A stretch of DNA of 64,000 bases from assembly GCA_002794775.1 (NCBI GenBank), contig NBAY01000003.1, forward strand, positions 2,046,001-2,110,000, written 5' to 3'. Shown one piece after another: positions 1 through 9,045 of this stretch. The notes under the pieces are model-generated. The model was not told where the DNA came from. It worked only from the letters and a program-made list of their open reading frames with translations, and searched no databases. The first letter of the stretch is position 1. Each line of letters opens with the position of its first letter. Both the position numbers and the translations under genes were made by a program. This DNA comes from Porodaedalea pini (lineage: Eukaryota > Basidiomycota > Agaricomycetes > Hymenochaetales > Hymenochaetaceae).

Positions 1-400
1 TTCGCCGCAGCCAATGTTATCACTTCCTATAATTCTCGTTTCGGCCCACATCGTCCTTTACTTGCTTATATGGACAATCATCTTCTTTATGCTCGCTCAT
101 TTAGCATTCGCACCAATCTAGTGCATCTCCGCAACCAATTTCAATTCATCCTTCTTCAATTTCAATCCCTTGGTTTATCCATTGATCCTGATGCTATCGA
201 ACTTCTTCATATCCTCCCTCATCACAGACTCGCAACCTTTACCTTCCAATCCTTCTTAACGAACTCTCCTTCATCTTCTAACGCGGCATTGTCCTTACCA
301 AACAACCTTGTTATTCGCCCTTTACGCCATCTTACTTGGCTAGGCGTCATTTTTTCTTATGATTTATCTCCCAAGCTTCACTTTGAATCCCGGGCCAACA
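1..400 (+). mobile_element. LINE (non-LTR retrotransposon) fragment, reverse transcriptase part, open at window start
   Basis: Frame 1 is open from base 1 to the insertion point at 400 and reads like the fingers/palm end of a LINE reverse transcriptase: a LLAYMD segment near 58-69 at the place of the usual [FY]xDD catalytic box, then an LTWLG segment near 334-348 typical of the region after the palm. The second aspartate of the box reads as asparagine (YMDN), which would inactivate the polymerase if the alignment is right. The frame is interrupted by the gypsy element at 401 and resumes, in the same frame, at 7370. Clade (Tad1-like) is a guess from the RNase H found downstream. Confidence 0.7.
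396..400. repeat. Target site duplication CAACA, left copy
   Basis: CAACA directly before the LTR, identical to 7365-7369 on the other side; 5 bp is the usual duplication length for Ty3/gypsy integrases. Confidence 0.95.
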
Positions 401-837
401 TGTCAGCGACGGACTACGGGTACGCAGATGGTAACCGGGTCGCGCGGAACTCAGTCAAAGGAGGAGGGGGACAAGAGAGAAAGCAGTGAGCCAGGGGGAG
501 CTGACACAGCGCGGAAATAAGGAATAGCTTCTGGACGTAGCCAGGTAGAATTGACCAGGTCGAAACTAGGGGGTAAGTACAGGAGGACTACCTACTTATA
601 TACCCTTCAGCGGCTGCGCACAGACCAGGGAATTAACTACTACATAAGGATAGATGATAGAACGTTGTGGAACTTCATAGAATAATGAAATCATAGGATC
701 GGTCAGCGAGTAAGGATAGTGTGAGAAGGAGCGTAATGAATAATGAGTAAGCAGGAATAAGCGTGATTAGTGGTGGATGGATAAGATATGATAAGATAAG
801 ATAAGAGAAAATGATAATTTAAAAAGCGTCCATGACA
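401..837 (-). repeat. 3' LTR (coding orientation) of the gypsy element
   Basis: 437 bp, same length as the other LTR with no indels. It differs at positions 410, 441 and 622 (counterparts 6937, 6968 and 7149), all of them CpG versus TpG/CpA changes. Confidence 0.97.
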
Positions 838-840
838 TGA

Positions 841-850
841 CCCTCCCCTT
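841..850 (-). other. Polypurine tract of the gypsy element
   Basis: Coding strand AAGGGGAGGG a few bases before the 3' LTR, the plus-strand primer for reverse transcription. The last base of the pol stop codon (852-850) overlaps it, so the element has no 3' untranslated spacer. Confidence 0.85.
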
Positions 851-3800
851 CAAGGCGAGCGTCCCGATCGCCCTTGTTCCCTACCCTGGAACTTACTGGC
901 CCACCACTGTGCCACTCCTTTCTGTCTCTCAGGCTCCGTCATTTCAAACACGGGTCGGAACTTCAGCTGCGACATCTCTAGGGTGTTGAGGGCGCGAGGA
1001 GCACTGGGAGTTGATTTATGAAATTCGTCAATGGCCTCTTGAGAGTTCGTCAAATTCTCAATTGGCTCCCAGGTGCGTTCTTCGTTCGGATACCCTTTCC
1101 AATGTACGAGGTATTTGAGCTTCCCTCGCACAAGTTTGGAGTCGACAACCTTTTCGACCTCATATTCCGGCACATCGTCAATGATTTCAGGCGGGGGTGG
1201 AAGATCCTGCTTTTGCGACGTATACTGTGGCTCGTGGTATGGGGAGAGGAGCACTTCATTGAAAACCGGATAGACTTTTTTCCATGTACGTGGAAGTTTA
1301 AGTCTATATGCTGACGTGCCGATTTTCTTTTCGACAATGAAAGGCCCATAACGTTTATCTCCCAGCTTCTTCATAGGACGATCTGTCTTTAAGTGAGTTC
1401 CTTCGAGCATGACCTTTTCCCCAGGTTTATACTCGATGGATTCTCCCTTCGTCCTGTCATAGAAGCGCTTCATGGTTTCGGCCGCATGCTTTAATGCCGA
1501 TTCGGTTTCCTCCCTGATCTTGGCCATCCGGTTGGCAAACTGCTTAGCGGACTCATTGGTCAATTCGCGTCTAGGATTTGTGCCCTTATATGGGTGTCTC
1601 CCATGGTTGACGAAAAAGGGTGACGCTCCTGTCGACATTTGTTCTTTGTCGTTGTACGCGAATTCCGCTAGCGCAAGCCATTCCGCCCAGTCCGACTGAT
1701 GGTGGTTAACAAAGAGACGAAGGTACTGTTCAATCTCTTGGTTTATCCGTTCTGTCTGACCATCTGTCTGTGGGTGATATGCCGTTGACAGGTTTCCCTC
1801 GATGCCCAGTAACCGGTATAGTTCGTTCATGAATTTGGACTCGAACTGTGATCCTCTGTCATGAATAAACTTGCGCGGTATGCCGTGTAGCCTGAAGACA
1901 TGATCCCGGTAGAGCCTCGCCATTCCTTCCGACGTTATGCTCACTGAGGTAGGGATCGCATGCACCTGTTTACTGAACCTGTCAACGAAGACACAGATTG
2001 CGTTATGCCCATTGGACTCGGGTAGTTCGCCGATCAGGTCTGCTGTGACGATTTCCCAAGGACCTTTCGGGATCTCGTTTGGGTTCAGAGGATTGTGCGG
2101 TTTCGCTCTGTGTGCCTTCGTACGTTGGCACGCATCACATCCCTCGACATACATTCGAACATCTCGTTGGATTCCCGGCCACCAGTAGTTGCGTGTGATC
2201 AACTCATGGGTCTTATAGCGTCCTGGGTGTCCTGCGAGCGTGCTGTCGTGATGGTTTCGAATGATGTCTTCTCGGAGTTTATGGTCTTTCGGCACGTAGA
2301 TCCTGCCCTTCCACATCAACAACCCTTCTTCTTCCTCCCACTCTCGTTCCTTCCGCTCTAACGCCTTCACAACTGCTCTGTCCCTGTTGTTTTGTACCCT
2401 TTTAATTCGTTTAACGAAGTCTGCATCCAGCGCTTCTAGCAGTGTTTCGTTTACAAATAAGTCCGGCTTGAGCAAAACAATGTCGATATTGTCGTTCTCC
2501 CCCCTCTCATGATCCGCTCGTCTCGAGAGGAGGTCAGCCTTAGTCATCAGGGCACCTGGTTTATGGAACAGTTTGAAGTCGTAGTCCGCTAACTCCTGTA
2601 GCCATCTCGCTTGTCGGTGGTTAATCTTCTGGGGTTTTCGGAAATACTGGAGGTTGAGGTGATCCGACCAGATTTCGAAGGTTTGCGTTGTCCCTAGAAG
2701 ATATTGTCGCCAGTCATCCAGTGCGCACATGATCGCAAACATCTCTTTGTCATAGATTTCGTAATTGCGCTCTGCTTGGCTAAGCGCTTGCGATCGGTAT
2801 GCGATTGGATGCCACTTTCCGTCAACGAATTGGGACAGAATGGCGCCATTAGCGAAATGCGACGAATCAGCCTCCACCCGAAATTGACCGTCATCAGTAG
2901 GCACTGTGAGTACGGGTTCTTCACAGAGCTTCTGTTTCAGACGTTCAAAAGCCTCCTGTTGCTCCACCTCCCACTTCCACTCTACATCTCCGGTCAATGT
3001 TGTCAAGGGCTTCGCATAGTGACTGAATGCTAGGATGAAGCGGCGGTAATAGTTGCAGAACCCAAGGAAAGACTGTAGTTCTTTCTTGTTCTTAGGCACT
3101 GGCCAATCTTTTACACCCGCCACTTTGGCTGGATCCATGCGAATCTGTCCGTTGCCTAGAATATGCCCAAGATAGTTCACGGTCTCTTGAGCGAAGCTGC
3201 ACTTTTCTGGCTTTAAGAACAACTTGTTTGCTCGCAACACTTCCAGGACTTGTCGGACTAGTTTGTCATGATGTTCGCGAGTTTGTGCGAAGATCAAGAT
3301 GTCGTCCATGTAGACTATGACGTGTCCATCATTGACGAGTTCTCGGAAGATCTCGTTCATGAATCCTTGGAAGGTTGCCGGTGAGTTTGTGAGACCGAAA
3401 AACATGACCGTTGGTTCGAATAGACCGCGGTTTGTCCTGAAGGCGGCTTTATGCTCGTCCCCCTCTCGAATCCGAATGTTATTGTAACCCCAACGTATGT
3501 CAAGCTTCGTGAAGAATTTCGCCTGTTTCGTTTTGTCAATGAGCTCTTGGATTAGAGGTAACGGGTATTTGTTCTTAACCATCATCTCGTTGAGCCGGCG
3601 ATAGTCCTGTACGGGGCGAAGCTTGCCATCCTTCTTTTTTATGAAGAAGAAGGGGGATGCCATCTCAGATTGAGAGTTACGAATACGGCCAGTTCTCAAG
3701 TTTTCGGTGAGGAATTCGTCCAGTGCCACCTGTTCGGATGGGCTGAGCGGGTAGATTTTACAGTCCGAGAGCTTTGATCCCGGCTTGAGTTCAATAGCAT

Positions 3801-4989
3801 GATCCCAAGGGCGTCTTTCTGGTAACTGATCGAATTCCTGTTCACTGAAGACGTCCGCGAACTCTTTGACATAGTTCGGGACTTCCTCGAGCACCTGTTG
3901 TCTGACCTTCAGCGCTTTTCTCGGATCGGACTTAATGTACCTGTCCCAATCGAAGAGGAAGAGCTGATCGCCGTCTTCAAGTTCCACCAAATCAAGGTTT
4001 TCGTCGGGGTCTGCATCAATGTCCTCTAGACTACGGATATAGCCGCATACATCGGGGCATCGATCAAATTCGATCGTTGATTTTTGCCAGTCGATGTTGG
4101 GATTGTGCAGCTTTAACCATTCATGTCCGATGAACACATCTGTTTTCCCTAGATCTGTGACCGCGAAGTGGATGCGCTCCGAATGATCTTTAATCGTCAT
4201 GCGCATTTCCACAAACTCTGTGATCGAGCCGTCCTTGTTGAGCGTGCCGTCAGCATTATAGACTCGGATTGGAATGGGTGTCTTTTTTGTCCGGATCTGA
4301 TGCTTTTCGACGAAGGATCGGTTGATACATGAGCCAGTGCAGCCACTGTCCAGTAGGGCGTCTACCTTGAACTGGTTACCGGTGTCGGTCGTTTGAAGGA
4401 GAATCGGTACCATGAGCTGTTGCCCCCGAGACCCTCTTACGAACCGTTTCGGACCCCTCAGGTCCCTAACAGCTGCCACGGCATCTGGTTCTTCTAGCGC
4501 AATGATTTGACGCACTGTCTCTTCATTCGCTTCAGCATGCCTCTGCTGTTTCATCCACACTCGGAGAGTCGTTAAAGCACTTTTGAGTTTATCCTCTTTG
4601 AGATGCCGTACTACCCATGGGGCCGTAAAGGGGACAGGGTGATCTCTCCAGGACTTCCTCTCAGCTTGTTTCGACGAGTTTTCATTTTTCACGGATTTCG
4701 GTTCAGTTCCGGCCAAGGAAGAAATAGAATTAAAAGATTCAGAACAGGGTTTTATATGATTTTTTGGCACAGGAGTAGGACGAGATGATGAGGCAGACGT
4801 GTTGTTACATATAGGCATATCTATACTACTAGCTACTGGTACAGGGACAGAAGGAATATTTTTGCGAGTGACATTGCTTTTTACATTTTTTTGTATTTTA
4901 TCTAAATTATTTACAGAGTCCATAGAATTATCAAAAATGGCCGTTTGAAAAACCGAAACTGAACCTATCCCAGTCAGTGCCGTGTTCAC
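850..4989 (-). CDS. pol: Pol polyprotein: protease, reverse transcriptase, RNase H, integrase, chromodomain
   Basis: The open frame encodes 1379 residues counted from a GTG overlapping the gag stop. Low-complexity linker about 1-190; aspartic protease with LLDSGCTGS near 212-220; reverse transcriptase with YMDD at 560-563; RNase H around 690-810. The integrase has an HHCC zinc binding motif (HHDSTLAGH, CDAC), the D,D(35)E core (TADLIGE, HDRGSQFES, TDGQTERINQE) and a GPF motif in KRYGPFIVEKK. A C-terminal chromodomain follows (EYEVEKVVDSKLVRGKLKYL, then VHWKGY and TWEP). Chromodomains of this class can steer integration to modified histones. No stop codons or frameshifts; all catalytic motifs are present. 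Translation as a separate unit is unlikely given the frame overlap with gag. Confidence 0.95.
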   Translation of the reverse strand: MNTALTGIGSVSVFQTAIFDNSMDSVNNLDKIQKNVKSNVTRKNIPSVPVPVASSIDMPICNNTSASSSRPTPVPKNHIKPCSESFNSISSLAGTEPKSVKNENSSKQAERKSWRDHPVPFTAPWVVRHLKEDKLKSALTTLRVWMKQQRHAEANEETVRQIIALEEPDAVAAVRDLRGPKRFVRGSRGQQLMVPILLQTTDTGNQFKVDALLDSGCTGSCINRSFVEKHQIRTKKTPIPIRVYNADGTLNKDGSITEFVEMRMTIKDHSERIHFAVTDLGKTDVFIGHEWLKLHNPNIDWQKSTIEFDRCPDVCGYIRSLEDIDADPDENLDLVELEDGDQLFLFDWDRYIKSDPRKALKVRQQVLEEVPNYVKEFADVFSEQEFDQLPERRPWDHAIELKPGSKLSDCKIYPLSPSEQVALDEFLTENLRTGRIRNSQSEMASPFFFIKKKDGKLRPVQDYRRLNEMMVKNKYPLPLIQELIDKTKQAKFFTKLDIRWGYNNIRIREGDEHKAAFRTNRGLFEPTVMFFGLTNSPATFQGFMNEIFRELVNDGHVIVYMDDILIFAQTREHHDKLVRQVLEVLRANKLFLKPEKCSFAQETVNYLGHILGNGQIRMDPAKVAGVKDWPVPKNKKELQSFLGFCNYYRRFILAFSHYAKPLTTLTGDVEWKWEVEQQEAFERLKQKLCEEPVLTVPTDDGQFRVEADSSHFANGAILSQFVDGKWHPIAYRSQALSQAERNYEIYDKEMFAIMCALDDWRQYLLGTTQTFEIWSDHLNLQYFRKPQKINHRQARWLQELADYDFKLFHKPGALMTKADLLSRRADHERGENDNIDIVLLKPDLFVNETLLEALDADFVKRIKRVQNNRDRAVVKALERKEREWEEEEGLLMWKGRIYVPKDHKLREDIIRNHHDSTLAGHPGRYKTHELITRNYWWPGIQRDVRMYVEGCDACQRTKAHRAKPHNPLNPNEIPKGPWEIVTADLIGELPESNGHNAICVFVDRFSKQVHAIPTSVSITSEGMARLYRDHVFRLHGIPRKFIHDRGSQFESKFMNELYRLLGIEGNLSTAYHPQTDGQTERINQEIEQYLRLFVNHHQSDWAEWLALAEFAYNDKEQMSTGASPFFVNHGRHPYKGTNPRRELTNESAKQFANRMAKIREETESALKHAAETMKRFYDRTKGESIEYKPGEKVMLEGTHLKTDRPMKKLGDKRYGPFIVEKKIGTSAYRLKLPRTWKKVYPVFNEVLLSPYHEPQYTSQKQDLPPPPEIIDDVPEYEVEKVVDSKLVRGKLKYLVHWKGYPNEERTWEPIENLTNSQEAIDEFHKSTPSAPRALNTLEMSQLKFRPVFEMTEPERQKGVAQWWASKFQGREQGRSGRSP

Positions 4990-6071
4990 TGCTGGGGTTC
5001 CGCAAAATCCAACTCCCGCTCAAAGAGCGCCTCCTCTTCATCCTCCGCAAAGTCTGACTCCTTGAGCGTCGCGGTCTCGTCTGCCCAGACTTTTCTCTCT
5101 CGGGGTTCCATCCCCATCAACACAGCCCTTATCACCTTCTTCTGCATCGGGCAATTCCTCTGTAGATGTCCAGATTCCTTGCAGTAGTAGCAGAGTCCGG
5201 CTTTCCTCAGCTCTTCGAGTGAGACGTCCATCGGCTTCCCCATGCCTCCGTATGTGACTCCGGTGGCATCGCGTCTTTCGGGGATTCTCGGTGTGAACGT
5301 CTGGGTAGGTTTTGGTGGGAGCACCTGAGGTCTGGACGGGGCAGCGCGCATTTGTTCGATGGCCTTCATCTGACGTCTAGCGTTGTCGAATCGAATGGCT
5401 TTTTCTTGCCAGCCTTTATACGTGGTTGGGACCGTGTCACTCATTTCGATTCGGTATACGATCTCTCTATCCAAGGCTTTCGTCAGTTTGTGGATGAGGG
5501 TGTCGTCATTCTTTGCGTCATCGTTGTATCCTGCCGCACGGCGATAGATGTCGAACTGCTGAAAGAATTGGTCGGCTGTGATGTCTCGGGTGTGCTTCCA
5601 GCTATCCAATTTTTGCATGGCGTTCATGCGTTCGTTCGGATCTCCGAACGCTTTCTCCAGCTGTTCGTTAAATTTCTGGCGACTGACGAGCGAAAAGATC
5701 AGATAGCCGTCCATCTTGATGCTTTCCAGGAAGTTCTGTGCCCAGAGTGCGGCCGAGCCTTCCGTCATGAACGACAACACGAAAAGGAAGTAGTCCTTGT
5801 CGTTCATGAAGTCCTCTGCGTTAGCTTCAACGTAAAGGGTGATGGCACGTTCGAACTTCTTGTAGTCTCGTCCGTTGAACGTCTCGGGTTTGGCGATATG
5901 TCTTCCTCCACTGCGGCTTGTTGGTGGAGGGACAGGTGCGGCTGCGGCTGCTGGCGTGGGGGTTGCGAGTAATCCCAGGCCGTGTAGCGCGTTGATGATC
6001 TCCTGCATCATGTCGTTTGAGATCGTCGGAGTTGTGGCCGCTGGCGCAGCTGGGGCTTGGGGTTCTGCCAT
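4986..6071 (-). CDS. gag: Gag (capsid/nucleocapsid) of the gypsy element
   Basis: 361 residues from ATG at 6071. A Pro/Ala-rich start is followed by a retrotransposon gag capsid region (about residues 60-230, with FNGRDY and a conserved tryptophan in ALWAQNF). A CCHC zinc knuckle, CYYCKESGHLQRNC, follows near residue 290, and the tail is acidic. Gag forms the virus-like particle and packages element RNA. Its stop codon TGA (4988-4986) overlaps the first codon of the pol frame, which is in the -1 frame, so pol is probably made by frameshift or stop-start coupling. Start choice rests on the ATG with the longest capsid match; a long leader (about 840 nt) precedes it. Confidence 0.93.
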   Translation of the reverse strand: MAEPQAPAAPAATTPTISNDMMQEIINALHGLGLLATPTPAAAAAPVPPPTSRSGGRHIAKPETFNGRDYKKFERAITLYVEANAEDFMNDKDYFLFVLSFMTEGSAALWAQNFLESIKMDGYLIFSLVSRQKFNEQLEKAFGDPNERMNAMQKLDSWKHTRDITADQFFQQFDIYRRAAGYNDDAKNDDTLIHKLTKALDREIVYRIEMSDTVPTTYKGWQEKAIRFDNARRQMKAIEQMRAAPSRPQVLPPKPTQTFTPRIPERRDATGVTYGGMGKPMDVSLEELRKAGLCYYCKESGHLQRNCPMQKKVIRAVLMGMEPRERKVWADETATLKESDFAEDEEEALFERELDFAEPQQ

Positions 6072-6914
6072 GATAGGCGGTGGTGTTGGTGATGGGTGGG
6101 GTGGTTGGTGGGCTCCTAGCTCGTCGTCTAGGCGTACCAGGTCGTCGTCGGTCAGGGGTGGTAGTTGTGCGAGGACAGCGTCGGCAGTGTCTTCTGGTGG
6201 TGTATTCCACCGCTGTGCCGCTGATCCAGGCAGTCGAGCGTACGGGTGTGGAGCCAGCTCAAATCAGAGACAACACTGCCAGCCGACAGGTGGTGCGGAC
6301 GCCTGCGGATCTGATTTGAGCGCTGTAACAAAACTCCTGATGTGGTGGTCGACTTTCACTTGCTGATCAAACCCGGATCTTCCTCTGTGAAGACTCCAAC
6401 GGGCGCCAAGGGACCTTTCCGAAGATCACCCCCAAGGCCTGGTAGCTACTCTCGAGTGGGTCGGACTCAATGTTACCCCCTCTCAAACGAGCGCTAGTTG
6501 ATCGAATAGAAAGAGGACGGCGGGTTGTGAGACGAGTGAGTTTAATAATGAAGGTAAGGAATTAACGACGTATCGGTCTGATCGATGCACGTGAGATCGA
6601 TCTAAGAATAGGTGTGGGTCGAAGCGATCGTAGTCGGGGTCGCAGTCCAAGTCGTCGGACGCGTCGGATGAGAATGTTGGTCTAGAGTTCGGGGTTACGG
6701 ACAGGTAGTGGTCGGTTTTGAGGTTGTTGGATGAGATGAGGGTTGAGAGTGATGATGATAGATAGTAAGAATAGTTCAATGGTGAGAGTGATTTGCGGGG
6801 TACAGGTGAAGGTGTAGATGGTAGCGCGGTAGAGAGATCGTTGTTGGTAGGAGATGCGAATGTTTAGAGCCAGCGTGGCGTTGGTGACTGAGAATGCGCA
6901 AGGCGGTAGGGGTA
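6072..6914 (-). other. Long untranslated leader of the gypsy element with a 12-bp stem
   Basis: About 840 nt lie between the primer site and the gag ATG. The leader holds several short open frames in other phases and one perfect inverted repeat, 6257-6268 with 6310-6321 (arms GCTCAAATCAGA / TCTGATTTGAGC, 41-nt loop). The position is where packaging, dimerisation or internal-initiation signals are found in retroelements; the role here is inferred. Confidence 0.6.
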
Positions 6915-6925
6915 AGTTTCGACCT
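6915..6925 (-). other. Primer binding site, self-primed type
   Basis: Two bases after the 5' LTR the coding strand reads AGGTCGAAACT. No tRNA 3' end complement (normally starting TGG) is seen. Instead these 11 nt are exactly complementary to AGTTTCGACCT inside the LTR (7094-7084), which lies at the predicted transcript 5' end. Tf1 of fission yeast is known to self-prime through an 11-nt pairing of this kind. Confidence 0.85.
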
Positions 6926-7083
6926 TGTGTCAGCGATGGACTACGGGTACGCAGATGGTAACCGGGTTGCGCGGAACTCAGTCAAAGGAGGAGGGGGACA
7001 AGAGAGAAAGCAGTGAGCCAGGGGGAGCTGACACAGCGCGGAAATAAGGAATAGCTTCTGGACGTAGCCAGGTAGAATTGACC

Positions 7084-7094
7084 AGGTCGAAACT
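7084..7094 (-). other. Self-primer, predicted 5' end of retrotransposon RNA
   Basis: Coding strand AGTTTCGACCT, perfect complement of the primer site at 6915-6925, starting 35 bp after the first base of the TATA box. The position fits an RNA polymerase II start, as self-priming requires. Confidence 0.8.
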
Positions 7095-7121
7095 AGGGGG
7101 TAAGTACAGGAGGACTACCTA

Positions 7122-7129
7122 CTTATATA
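7122..7129 (-). promoter_or_regulatory. TATA box of the retrotransposon promoter
   Basis: Coding strand TATATAAG in U3, 35 bp upstream of the self-primer. An identical copy lies in the other LTR. Confidence 0.75.
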
Positions 7130-7364
7130 CCCTTCAGCGGCTGCGCACGGACCAGGGAATTAACTACTACATAAGGATAGATGATAGAACGTTGTGGAAC
7201 TTCATAGAATAATGAAATCATAGGATCGGTCAGCGAGTAAGGATAGTGTGAGAAGGAGCGTAATGAATAATGAGTAAGCAGGAATAAGCGTGATTAGTGG
7301 TGGATGGATAAGATATGATAAGATAAGATAAGAGAAAATGATAATTTAAAAAGCGTCCATGACA

Positions 7365-7369
7365 CAACA
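7365..7369. repeat. Target site duplication CAACA, right copy
   Basis: CAACA directly after the LTR end at 7364. Counting one copy only, the LINE frame reads straight through the junction. Confidence 0.95.
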
Positions 7370-8801
7370 AAGCCCTTTCTACCCTTCACCAATGCTCCTT
7401 TCTTTTTAATCGGACCAACGGCGCATATCTTCAATACGCACGCCTTTTGTATTTCGGTTTAATCTGTTCTGTCGCCATTTACGGCACCGTCCTCTTTCCC
7501 GAGTCTCCTCTTCTTTCAATCCTTCAAAAAACCCAACATTGTTTCTTGCATATTGTGTTTAACCGTTCCCTTCATCCAGGCGTGGCGGAATCTGTTATAT
7601 CCTGCCCACCTCTTCCGTTGTTTATTCGGTCTCTGTCTCAACGTTTCCTTCTTTCTTACTTTGCCCATTCTACACATAACCCCACCCCAAACCAATATCT
7701 ATCGTCTTCGCTTCTTCCCAATATCACGATCCCTAAAGCTGCTTCTTTCCCTAGTTTCACCCCCATTCATTTGCGTCTCATCATGACACCCATCCCTTCA
7801 TCTTTGCAACGGCAATATGCTATCCGCAATTTCAACTCTTTCTTCTTACACCCCCCTCCATATCAATACTTTATCTTTACAGATGGCTCCATCATTCCTC
7901 AGGCCGACGGCTCCCTCAATGGCGGTCATGGCTTTGTCATTATGTATAATCACCAGGAACTCGCTGTCTTTTCTTCAGCAGCGCACTCTCAATCAAACAT
8001 CTTGTTTGAAGAGCAGGAAGCGCTCATCGCAGCCATGCATCGTATCTCAACTCTTCTCTCGAAATGCTTCACTCCCATTCACATCCATATTGTCTCGGAT
8101 TCGCTTAATTGCGTCCAGCTTATCTTCTCTAATGTTGCTGCACATGCAGATTTTATTATCCTTTTCCACCATCTATGCAGAATCTTCCTCACCCTACATC
8201 ACGAGGCCTCACACATTACAGTCCAGTGGCTCCCATCCCATCGGGGAGTACTGGGCAATTCCAAAGCTGACAAGCTGGCTAAAGATGCCGCTACCAACCC
8301 ACACCACGAGACCATACCGGAATCGCTCCCCAACTTGAAGGCGCAAGTACAGCTCAACCTCGTTCGAGACTGGAAAGCCAACATCATAAATTTACGTGGA
8401 CATCGCTCCATCCTCAAGCCATCCTCCTTCATCCTTCACCCAACGCGATCCCTACACCCGTTTTTGAAGCTTTCTCCAAGGAAGAGGATACATCGCATAG
8501 TTCAAGCACGAGCTGTCAGCCTGATGCTGAACACTCTCGATTTGCATAACCGAAACCCCTACCGCGTTGTCCAGACCCGTTGTGCTCTAAGCACGATGTC
8601 CATCATATTCTTAATTGTTGTCCCTTTTTCACTTCCATACAAAATGGCCTCTTTCGTCAACGATCCTTACCCTTAACTTTTGTTGAATGGTCCCGCCCAA
8701 ATAATTTTCTCCTTCTTTTAAAGTTTGCGTACTTTTCATTCCGTCGCCCTCCGGACGGCATGCCCTTATTATCTGATTTACCGCCCTCATTTTACCTTTA
8801 G
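7370..8801 (+). mobile_element. LINE fragment, C-terminal part with RNase H, frameshifted near the end
   Basis: Continuation of the element that begins before base 1. Reading resumes in frame after the CAACA duplication and runs to 8676. It contains an RNase H domain: FTDGS near 7876-7890, a glutamate in EEQEAL near 8011-8028, SDSLN near 8095-8109 and WLPSHRGVLGNSKAD near 8226-8271. The frame ending at 8676 loses sense after about 8560. The +1-shifted frame then encodes a zinc-knuckle-like CxxxxC...H...C segment (8557-8615) that runs to the stop at 8801, as LINE ORF2 C-termini do. The copy is therefore decayed: a frameshift here, the YMDN box upstream, and the retrotransposon insertion. Confidence 0.75.
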
Positions 8802-9045
8802 TAACGATCCTTAAACCTCTATGACGCTTTTCACTCCCATTACCAAACACCAATATCCACGCTCTACGTAGTTTCTTTCTTGTTTTGTTTTGGTCCTGTT
8901 GCGGTTGGCGGTCTGTTAGTAGTAGATAGCAGGCATTATAAACTTCAAGTCACGTGAAACATGGATCTACAATAGCCACGTGATCCAGGAATGATCTGCA
9001 AGACGTCGAGTCCGCCTGCTTGTCCAAAGTCGTCTTTCGCCCCAA
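8802..9045. other. LINE 3' remnant and PAM17 promoter
   Basis: No gene seen. The LINE 3' end is not sharply defined: no clear poly(A) tail or target duplication can be placed. The stretch just before 9046 must hold the PAM17 promoter. Confidence 0.4.

Larger units (their letters stand above)
401..7364 (-). mobile_element. Complete Ty3/gypsy LTR retrotransposon (chromovirus, Tf1/sushi-like)
   Basis: A full-length element of 6964 bp on the minus strand: 5' LTR 6928-7364, primer site 6915-6925, leader, gag 6071-4986, pol 4989-850, polypurine tract 850-841, 3' LTR 837-401. Both open reading frames are intact. The order protease, reverse transcriptase, RNase H, integrase, chromodomain is that of the chromovirus branch of Ty3/gypsy. 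Flanking CAACA copies mark the insertion. The LTRs differ at only 3 of 437 positions, so insertion is recent and the element may still be active. It sits inside a LINE. Confidence 0.97.
6928..7364 (-). repeat. 5' LTR (coding orientation) of the gypsy element
   Basis: 437 bp, TG...CA type ends (TGTCAG...CATGACA on the plus strand). In coding orientation it holds a TATATAAG box (7129-7122) and, 35 bp downstream, the 11-nt self-primer (7094-7084). This places U3 at about 7364-7095 and R-U5 at 7094-6928. Confidence 0.97.

Noticed and set aside
5352..5972. 206-residue frame antisense to gag
   Set aside because: Shadow of gag; no family resemblance and the gag reading is certain.
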